A DNA stretch of 64,000 nt from Ruminococcus sp. (GTDB lineage Bacteria; Bacillota; Clostridia; Oscillospirales; Ruminococcaceae), in NCBI GenBank assembly GCA_016290875.1, contig JAEEVL010000005.1, positions 1 through 64,000 of the forward strand, in the 5' to 3' direction. Numbering within the stretch: the first letter of the stretch is position 1; the number at the start of each line of letters is the position of its first letter. Shown here piece by piece: positions 57,843-64,000 of the stretch. The notes under the pieces are model-generated. The model was not told the origin of the DNA. It saw nothing but the letters and a program-made list of their open reading frames with translations, and did not search any database. The position numbers and the translations under genes were made by a program.

Positions 57843-60800
57843 ATGAAAAAATCAGGAGTAAAACGAATACTCGCTGGACTCTCTTCATTATGTGTCCTTG
57901 CAGCAGCTATGCCGGCTGCAAGCTATGCGGCAGAATCAACTGGTGCTGTAAGAAAGCTTTACGGTGACGCAAACTGTGACGGTTACATTAATATCGCAGA
58001 CGCAGTTCTTGTAATGCAGGTATCTACCAATCCCGACAAGTATGCTCAGGGCAAGAGCGATGTTAGCATATCAGCAGCAGGCGAATTCAACGCAGACGTT
58101 GACGGCAAGAAAGGTCTTTCAAACTCCGACGCTCTGCTTATCCAGAAGCACAAGCTCGGACTTATAGATAAATTCCCTGTTGAGGAAACAGAACCGGTTA
58201 TCGACAGCGTAGCTATCCATCTCGGCAGCAGCATAACAGTTGAAGGCGACGAGGCAGGATATGTTTCACTTTCAGGAAGTGTTATAACTATCACACATTC
58301 CGGTACATTCTATATCGACGGTACTCTCGAGGACGGTCAGATATGTGTAAATATCCCCGATGAAGCAGCTGACGCTGAGACAGTAAAGCTCTTCCTCAAC
58401 GGCGCAAACATCACAGGCAAGTCCGCACCGGCTATCCTTGTTTCAAATGCCGAGAACACTTCTATAAACATAGTTGACGGCACAGAGAACACCATTTCCG
58501 ACGGCGATACAGCTTATGCAAACGCTGACGGCACACCTTCCGGTGAAGCTGTTATCGAAGCCAAGGACGACCTTACTATCAAGGGCGGCGATAAGGGTAC
58601 CGGTATACTCAATATCACAGCCAACACACAGGATGCTGTTTACTCTAAGAATGACCTCAAGATAAACGGCGGTATCATAAATGTAAAGACACTCAATAAA
58701 ACCGACAAGACCAACGGCATTAACGGCAAGACGTCTCTCACAGTAAAGAGCGGTACTCTCAATGTTGATACAGAGGGCGACGGAATCAAGTCATCCAAGG
58801 GAGCAGTTACAGTTTCCGGCGGAGAAGTTATCATAAAGGCTGGCAACGACGCTGTTCAGGCTGATACTACTATCGACATCTCAGGCGGTACAGTAGTTGC
58901 AGGCGGCGACCGCGGATTTACAGCTGTAACAGGCGTGAACATCACAGGCGGCAGAGTTATCGCAACAGCTACTGACAATCAGGCAACCAACGTTACAGCA
59001 GAAGGTCAGGCAGTTATGCTTCTCAACTGTATCGACGATGCTTCAAATACCAAGGACGGCTGCTGGAAGAAGAACAACACCCTCTATGTAAGCAGTATGG
59101 ACGGATATACTGACTTCACCAAGAAGTATAAATATGTACTTATGTCCGATCCTACCATGGCTATCGGTACGGAAGTATTGCTGTACAACAAGGACACTAA
59201 CGCAAACGTTACCTATGGTGCTGAGGGCAATCACAGATTCATGCTTGAAAGCAGCGTAAATACATTCGACAAGGTAGATATTGCAGGTATACTTCCCGTG
59301 CCTGTACCGACCGGCAGTTCGGAGAATACCATAAATTTTAACGGCGTATCAGCTGAGACAAGCGCGGCAGCTGATACAGTGACCGTAAACGGAAGCGCTG
59401 TAACAATTACTAAGCCCGGAACATTCACAGTTTCCGGTGAGGGAAAGGAAGTCCAGATAATCGTCGATGTTGATAAGACTGCATATCCCGCAGCAGTTGT
59501 TGAACTCGACCTTTCCGGCGCTGATCTCTCCAACAGCACCACTGCACCAATATATGTTGCATCAGTAGGCGATGAAGTGCAGATAGTTGCTAAAAAGGGG
59601 ACTGTGAATGCTATTTCCGATGGTTCATCGCACACCCAGACCTATACCGACAGTGACGGCAATACCAATACTGTCGAGGGAGCTGTCTTTGCCCGTGACG
59701 ATATAAAGTTCAAGGGCAGCGGTACTCTCACCGTGAACGGCAATCAGGATGATGCGATAGTCGGAAAGAATGATATAAAAATATATAACGGAAATCTTAC
59801 CGTAAACGCTGTTGATGACGGCATACGTGCAAAGGACTCCGTTGTGATAGGCGATGATGTCAAGGCTGACGGCACTGCTGCCGACAATTCAGGACTTGTA
59901 CTTACTGTGAACACAAAGTACGGTGACGGCATCAAGGCAACTTCCGATGAAACTGCCGAGGGAAAGACATACGGAAATGTCACCATAAACGGCGGAAAGA
60001 TCACCATTAACTGTGAAGCTCTCAACGCTGATGTTGAGAACAGCACAGGCGGTGACGGCATACAGGCACAGCAGTCCTTCGTGATGAACGGCGGAGACGT
60101 TGACATCACAGTATACAAGGGCTCATCGTTCACAGGCTCAGGCACTACATCGTCAGGCGGACAGCAGGGCGGAAGACCTGGCGGCGGCGGATTCCCGGGC
60201 GGCGGCTTCGGTATGGACGGAAATGCCAACCACACACAGAATACCGCAAAGGGCATTAAGGCTTCCGGAATATATGAATCGGACGGCACTACCCTGAAGA
60301 GCGGCGGTACTATCACTATAAACGGCGGCAGCCTTACAGTTGATTCATCTGATGACTGCCTGCACTGTGCAGGTACTATGGACATCAACGGCGGAAACCT
60401 TTACTTGAAGAGCGCCGATGACGGACTCCATTCCGATACTACTCTCAATATCGGAAAAACAGCTGCAAATACATTTGACGATGTAGTTATATACATTCCC
60501 AAGTGCTACGAGGGCGTTGAAGCTATCACTATCAATCAGAACAGCGGAACTGTCTATGTTGTATCCGGCGATGACGGCTATAATGCTGCCGGCGGAAGCG
60601 ACGGTTCAGGCGGTGGATTCCCGGGCTGGGGTTCAAGCAATTTCTCAGGCTCGATGAACCTCAACGGCGGATTTGTTGCAGTCAATTCTGCAAGCGGTGA
60701 CCATGACGCATTCGACTCCAACGGAAACATCAACATCAACGGCGGATACTACTGTGCTAACGGTCAGGAACCTCTTGACTGCGGTGACGGCGGCGGCTTC

Positions 60801-61061
60801 TCTATAAATAAGAAGGGCGGCAATTATATCACTATGACTGCCGGCAATACTAACCTCACCACACGCTATACATTTGTTGATAAGTCCGGAAATGTCATCG
60901 TGTCATTCCTGTCCGCAAGCGGCAATGCGAGCAAGACTATCAGTGACAGCTCAGTAAGCCTTTACACAGGCGGCACAGTCAGCGGCGGCACAGCTCTTAT
61001 CGCAGCTGCTTCTGACAATGTCTATACCGGCGGAACACTTTCCGGCGGTTCAGTTAAATAA
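57843..61061 (+). CDS. Large secreted protein: N-terminal dockerin and two Cthe_2159-like regions
   Basis: A 1072-residue exported protein (signal peptide about 1-29). Directly after it, at about 40-112, is a type I dockerin (YGDANCDGYINIADAVLVMQ, then a second loop NADVDGKKG); dockerins are usually C-terminal. Two beta-helix regions of the Cthe_2159/DUF4353 type follow (about 120-490 and 505-1072) with many INGG and DDGI motifs. The second contains a Gly-rich insert (GGRPGGGGFPGGGFG near 780). It is probably a cellulosomal carbohydrate-binding subunit. It shares its family with the lipoprotein at 54340 and its promoter layout with the VTC operon. Confidence 0.88.
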   Translation: MKKSGVKRILAGLSSLCVLAAAMPAASYAAESTGAVRKLYGDANCDGYINIADAVLVMQVSTNPDKYAQGKSDVSISAAGEFNADVDGKKGLSNSDALLIQKHKLGLIDKFPVEETEPVIDSVAIHLGSSITVEGDEAGYVSLSGSVITITHSGTFYIDGTLEDGQICVNIPDEAADAETVKLFLNGANITGKSAPAILVSNAENTSINIVDGTENTISDGDTAYANADGTPSGEAVIEAKDDLTIKGGDKGTGILNITANTQDAVYSKNDLKINGGIINVKTLNKTDKTNGINGKTSLTVKSGTLNVDTEGDGIKSSKGAVTVSGGEVIIKAGNDAVQADTTIDISGGTVVAGGDRGFTAVTGVNITGGRVIATATDNQATNVTAEGQAVMLLNCIDDASNTKDGCWKKNNTLYVSSMDGYTDFTKKYKYVLMSDPTMAIGTEVLLYNKDTNANVTYGAEGNHRFMLESSVNTFDKVDIAGILPVPVPTGSSENTINFNGVSAETSAAADTVTVNGSAVTITKPGTFTVSGEGKEVQIIVDVDKTAYPAAVVELDLSGADLSNSTTAPIYVASVGDEVQIVAKKGTVNAISDGSSHTQTYTDSDGNTNTVEGAVFARDDIKFKGSGTLTVNGNQDDAIVGKNDIKIYNGNLTVNAVDDGIRAKDSVVIGDDVKADGTAADNSGLVLTVNTKYGDGIKATSDETAEGKTYGNVTINGGKITINCEALNADVENSTGGDGIQAQQSFVMNGGDVDITVYKGSSFTGSGTTSSGGQQGGRPGGGGFPGGGFGMDGNANHTQNTAKGIKASGIYESDGTTLKSGGTITINGGSLTVDSSDDCLHCAGTMDINGGNLYLKSADDGLHSDTTLNIGKTAANTFDDVVIYIPKCYEGVEAITINQNSGTVYVVSGDDGYNAAGGSDGSGGGFPGWGSSNFSGSMNLNGGFVAVNSASGDHDAFDSNGNININGGYYCANGQEPLDCGDGGGFSINKKGGNYITMTAGNTNLTTRYTFVDKSGNVIVSFLSASGNASKTISDSSVSLYTGGTVSGGTALIAAASDNVYTGGTLSGGSVK

Positions 61062-61129
61062 AGCCAGCGAATAGAAAACAAACATATATAATGGCAGGGG
61101 TGCTACTCCGCTTGCGCCGCTGCTGGAAA

Positions 61130-61156
61130 AGGCCGCCTACGGGCGGTCTTTTTCTG
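61130..61156 (+). terminator. Intrinsic terminator of the large dockerin protein
   Basis: GGCCGCC (61131-61137) pairs with GGCGGTC (61142-61148, one G-U), followed by TTTTTC. Confidence 0.85.
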
Positions 61157-61167
61157 TATCTGTACAT

Positions 61168-61198
61168 AAAAAAGCGGCAGCCTTTTACTGACTGCCGC
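61168..61198 (-). terminator. Intrinsic terminator of the membrane-protein gene
   Basis: GCGGCAG (61174-61180) pairs with CTGCCGC (61192-61198); the minus strand continues with T6. Confidence 0.9.
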
Positions 61199-61205
61199 CG
61201 AATAT

Positions 61206-61694
61206 TTATTTTTTGCCTTTGAATAACTGCTTGATGACAAGTCCTGCGCCGCCTGCCGTGAGTCCGAACATCAGGATAAACTCGTAAGCGCTTGTGGTTT
61301 TCCAGTATATGTGAGTTGTCGTGAACACACTTGCGAGAATTATGATCACACCAATAGCAAGTACAGCCCAGCCAAACATTTTCTTTTCCATCATGAACAG
61401 CATTCCGATGCCGATAACTGCCGGAAGAAGAACCATTCCGCTTGAGAGGTGGAACGAACCGATATGGTAGGAATAAAGCCCCCAATTGCTTGTGACATTG
61501 ATATTCTGAAGTATCATATACAGTCCTGCTGCAAGCATTGCAAGACCACCGAAAAACTGAAGAAGATCGTTGCTTCCGTCGCTGCTGCTGCCTGATGAAG
61601 TGTTTCCGGAATATTTCAGCTCAGTGTTTGCACGGTGGCTTTTGAGTTCTTCATAGATCTTTTCAAGTTCTTTATCGCCTGTATTTTTAGCCAT
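61206..61694 (-). CDS. Small multi-pass membrane protein, unknown function
   Basis: A 162-residue protein not recognised. A charged N-terminus (about 1-45, with KELEKIYEELKSHRAN forming a helix) is followed by a Ser/Gly linker and three to four membrane helices (about 48-70, 85-105, 110-130, 138-155). It ends in KGKK. Start ATG 61694 follows AAAGGAGG, 12 residues inside the longest frame. It stands between two terminators or promoters of its neighbours, so it may be cotranscribed with the upstream penicillin-binding protein gene 59 bases away. Confidence 0.75.
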   Translation of the reverse strand: MAKNTGDKELEKIYEELKSHRANTELKYSGNTSSGSSSDGSNDLLQFFGGLAMLAAGLYMILQNINVTSNWGLYSYHIGSFHLSSGMVLLPAVIGIGMLFMMEKKMFGWAVLAIGVIIILASVFTTTHIYWKTTSAYEFILMFGLTAGGAGLVIKQLFKGKK

Positions 61695-61753
61695 AGAATT
61701 ATCCTCCTTTGAACTGCTGCTGATAGTCATTATAAACTAATTGCCGTCAAATG

Positions 61754-63292
61754 TCAATAGCCGGCGGCTATGCGGAGTATGTCACCGTAGAGTCTTGCGG
61801 AATCGCTTGCAAATCTGAAATTATGATCCTGCGGGTTCTGTATCTGCATAACTACTATATAGGAGCCGTTTGCGGCGTAGTCGGAGTAGTCTGTGAATTC
61901 AGGCTTCTGGTCTGAGTTGTCGCTGGAGTTTTTGAGACAGCCTGTTATGTACAGATAGTCACCCGCGCCGACCTCTGCTGTACCGGTCTTGGCATATAGA
62001 GTGTAGTTATCCGGAACGTATACTCCGAGCTTGTCTGCAACGCCCTTCATTCCTTCGAGGAGGGGAGCGCGGCATTCTTCGGGGATAGTGGCGATAACGT
62101 CATAAGCCTTGCTGCCGTCCTCTGATGAGGTCTTACCGTCGTTGGTATCGACGTATTCCTTGACGGTGAAAGGCCTTACCATGTCGCCGAATACAGCTTC
62201 TCTGCCGAGAGCTGCGAGGTAGAGCGGACAGGTCTTTACGTATGACTGACCGAAAGCGCTTCTTCTCAGGTCGTCATCGCAGTTTATCTCGATATAGTTC
62301 TCGAAGGGGCCAAAGTCGCATTCTATATCACAGCCCGTGCCAAAGTGGAATATATCCGCAAGGTCGCTGAGGACGTCCTCTGTGCCTATCTGCTGGAAAG
62401 CCTTGGCAAAGAAGATATTGCTCGAGTTTATGATAGCCGAAGTGAGCGTTCTCTCACCCATAGGATAGGACCAGCGGTTGGAATCCCAGTCCCAGTTGTG
62501 TATCGAAGTGCCGGAGTATTCCCAGTTGCCCTCGTCGGAAAGTGAAGTTACTCCGTGCTTAGCGGCAATAACTGCCGACATTATCTTGAAGCACGAACCC
62601 GGAGTCGCATTCTGGAATGCGCGGTTCATAAAGGCTCCTGACGGGAGCGTATCTGCGTAGGAGTGGTCAGCGCGGTACATATCCGGATCGTAGGACGGAT
62701 AGGATACCTCTGACATAACAGAACCGTCGGTTCGCATTACCACTACCGAGCCGACTATATTATTGTTCTGCATATAATTGTATATCTGATCCTGCACGGA
62801 CGAATCGAAGGTAAGTCTTGCGGACTGTCCGACGTTCTCGTGTCCCTGCACAGGTGAAGGGTTCTTCTGCATGAGCTGATCGCTGAGAACGCTGTCAAGA
62901 CCGCCTGATTCTCTGCTGAGTATATTTGCAAAGCTTATCTTGTGGTTCTGATCGTAGTAGCGGACGCTCGTATCGCCTTCGTATTCGCTGTATACGAGCA
63001 CATTTCCGGCACAGTCGCAGAGGTCGCCCTTTATGACAGCCTGTGTCGTTGTGACCGTAGTGGTCGTGGCAGCAGCTGTTGTTGTCGCAGCAGTTGTTAC
63101 CGTAGAAGTAGCAGTTTCAGTTTCTGTGTAGATATGGCTGTTTCCTACCACACCGTGTTCATCTTCTGCTGAGTCGAGTCCTGCGAGAGTGTTGTCGCTG
63201 CTGTTGTGCGAAACAGAGTTGCACGAAAACATTGACATCGCCATAGCTGCCGCAGAGAGGAGCGCGGTTATCCTTTTTTTATCTGATCCCAT
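61754..63292 (-). CDS. Lipoprotein penicillin-binding transpeptidase
   Basis: A 512-residue class B-like transpeptidase. The N-terminus is a lipoprotein signal (MFSC, cysteine near residue 24) and not the usual membrane anchor, followed by a Thr-rich linker (about 55-90). The catalytic motifs are SCFK (in TPGSCFKIM), SSN (in INSSNIFF) and KTG (in YAKTGTAEV). The dimerisation region is reduced. Such PBPs (PbpA-like, short) may act in side-wall or stress-linked wall synthesis. Start ATG 63292 is taken because the longer frame to 63340 covers the promoter -10. Confidence 0.88.
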   Translation of the reverse strand: MGSDKKRITALLSAAAMAMSMFSCNSVSHNSSDNTLAGLDSAEDEHGVVGNSHIYTETETATSTVTTAATTTAAATTTTVTTTQAVIKGDLCDCAGNVLVYSEYEGDTSVRYYDQNHKISFANILSRESGGLDSVLSDQLMQKNPSPVQGHENVGQSARLTFDSSVQDQIYNYMQNNNIVGSVVVMRTDGSVMSEVSYPSYDPDMYRADHSYADTLPSGAFMNRAFQNATPGSCFKIMSAVIAAKHGVTSLSDEGNWEYSGTSIHNWDWDSNRWSYPMGERTLTSAIINSSNIFFAKAFQQIGTEDVLSDLADIFHFGTGCDIECDFGPFENYIEINCDDDLRRSAFGQSYVKTCPLYLAALGREAVFGDMVRPFTVKEYVDTNDGKTSSEDGSKAYDVIATIPEECRAPLLEGMKGVADKLGVYVPDNYTLYAKTGTAEVGAGDYLYITGCLKNSSDNSDQKPEFTDYSDYAANGSYIVVMQIQNPQDHNFRFASDSARLYGDILRIAAGY

Positions 63293-63338
63293 AATATCAT
63301 TCCCGATCGTAAAATTCCGGGATTTCCCCGTCAACAAC

Positions 63339-63367
63339 ATTATACTCTATTTTACAAATCCCGTCAA
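63339..63367 (-). promoter_or_regulatory. Promoter of the lipoprotein PBP gene
   Basis: On the minus strand TTGACG (63367-63362), 17 bases, TATAAT (63344-63339). CGGGATTT (63318-63325) and AAATCCCG (63356-63363) flank it as an inverted repeat. Confidence 0.75.
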
Positions 63368-63461
63368 TTAAAAATCGGTAACAGAATATTACCGGGAGGA
63401 TAACAGCATTACCGTCAGCACAGGGCTTTGAGCAGTTTTTGAAAAAATCGGGCGCAACCCC

Positions 63462-63490
63462 TTGCAATTCACTGCAAGCTGTGATATAAT
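63462..63490 (+). promoter_or_regulatory. purA promoter with overlapping inverted repeat
   Basis: TTGCAA (63462-63467), 17 bases, TATAAT (63485-63490). CTTGCA (63461-63466) and TGCAAG (63473-63478) form an inverted repeat across the -35 that could be an operator. Confidence 0.75.
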
Positions 63491-63542
63491 AAGATGTAAC
63501 CGTGCTTATGCACAACTTAATAATATGAAAAGAGGAATTGTA

Positions 63543-64000
63543 ATGCCTGCAAATATTGTAGTTGGAACACAATGGGGCGACGAGGGTAAAGGTAAGATCA
63601 TCGACATTCTCGCTTCCCGAGCTGACGTAGTAGTACGTTCACAGGGCGGCAACAATGCCGGTCATACTGTTGTAAATAACGGTGAGGTATACAAGCTCCA
63701 CCTTATTCCTTCCGGTATTCTCTACCCGAATACACTCTGCCTTATCGGCGCAGGAGTTGTTCTTGATCCTAAGGACTTCATAGGCGAACTCGACAGCCTT
63801 GCTGAGAGAGGCATCAAGACAGAGGGACATCTCAAAGTTGATCCCCGCGCACAGATCGTAATGCCCTGGCACATCGCTCTCGACGGTCTTTCAGAGGCTT
63901 TCCGCGGCGGCAAGGACATCGGTACTACAAAGCGCGGTATCGGCCCTACATATATGGATAAGTATGAGCGCTGCGGAATCCGTATGTACGATCTCGTTCA
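63543..64000 (+). CDS. purA: Adenylosuccinate synthetase, N-terminal part
   Basis: PurA joins IMP and aspartate with GTP in AMP synthesis. The first 152 residues are present and the gene runs off the right edge. They show [16 protein letters not shown] (GTP loop with catalytic Asp), [10 protein letters not shown] (catalytic His) and [16 protein letters not shown]. Start ATG 63543 is preceded by AGAGG. Confidence 0.97.
   Translation, partial: MPANIVVGTQWGDEGKGKIIDILASRADVVVRSQGGNNAGHTVVNNGEVYKLHLIPSGILYPNTLCLIGAGVVLDPKDFIGELDSLAERGIKTEGHLKVDPRAQIVMPWHIALDGLSEAFRGGKDIGTTKRGIGPTYMDKYERCGIRMYDLV

Overview
The window looks like chromosome of a low-to-middle GC, Gram-positive anaerobe of the Ruminococcus albus / flavefaciens / champanellensis group (Oscillospiraceae). 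Four proteins carry a Ruminococcus-style type I dockerin, two of them on cellulases (GH5 and GH9-CBM3c). There is also a Firmicutes-type mraZ-to-ftsZ cell-wall cluster, spoVG, a nifS-thiI pair and class B sortases. Most promoters match the vegetative consensus (TTGACA or TTGCTA-like, 17 bp, TATAAT). I found no tRNA, rRNA, CRISPR array, prophage or insertion sequence. LAYOUT. 1-4.4 kb: 5' end of murC (minus), spoVG (plus), then yfhO and a Nudix ADP-ribose pyrophosphatase (minus). 4.5-12.3 kb: one plus-strand run with a cysteine desulfurase, a small membrane protein, thiI, a stand-alone CinA C-terminal domain, two class B sortases and a secreted SpoIID-like protein whose sequence blocks are circularly permuted. 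12.3-26.2 kb: division and cell-wall cluster mraZ-rsmH-ftsL-ftsI-murE-mraY-ftsW-murG-murA-ftsQ-ftsZ. It has a 10-bp-periodic MraZ operator and lacks murD, murF and ftsA. 26.3-33.8 kb: DivIVA-like coiled coil, a sigma-70 family factor, a zinc-ribbon protein, a TrmK-Nif3 fusion, RlmA-like methyltransferase, RqcH and a 3-methyladenine glycosylase. 33.8-46.1 kb: polysaccharide-degradation region with an AraC regulator, GH5 cellulase, ABC-F protein, two tandem MIF-like tautomerases, a dockerin protein with a possible lysozyme-like domain, a GHL10 lipoprotein, a metallo-beta-lactamase lipoprotein, a CPBP protease and a GH9 cellulase. 46.1-53.8 kb: transmembrane Ser/Thr kinase and a separate PASTA/SH3 receptor, a histone-H1-like protein next to HU, and a ribbon-helix-helix gene followed by clpB. 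53.8-54.1 kb: an apparently unannotated minus-strand small-RNA unit. 54.3-61.1 kb: VTC-domain and DUF4956 proteins and a Cthe_2159-like lipoprotein, divergent from a 1072-residue protein that puts an N-terminal dockerin on two Cthe_2159-like regions. 61.2-64 kb: a membrane protein, a lipoprotein penicillin-binding protein and the 5' part of purA. HOW IT FITS TOGETHER. Three themes recur: building and dividing the wall, secreting and anchoring fibre-degrading complexes, and core RNA/protein quality control. The most notable new signal is in the divergent promoters at 57.5 and 57.8 kb. Both carry TTTAAG direct repeats 11 bp apart at the same distance from the -10. This is the signature of an OmpR/PhoB-type operator and ties the VTC-DUF4956-lipoprotein operon to the dockerin-bearing protein. 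Other leads are the small RNA at 53.84-54.09 kb, the permuted SpoIID, a structured RNA candidate before trmK-nif3, and the MIF pair beside a dockerin enzyme of unknown activity.
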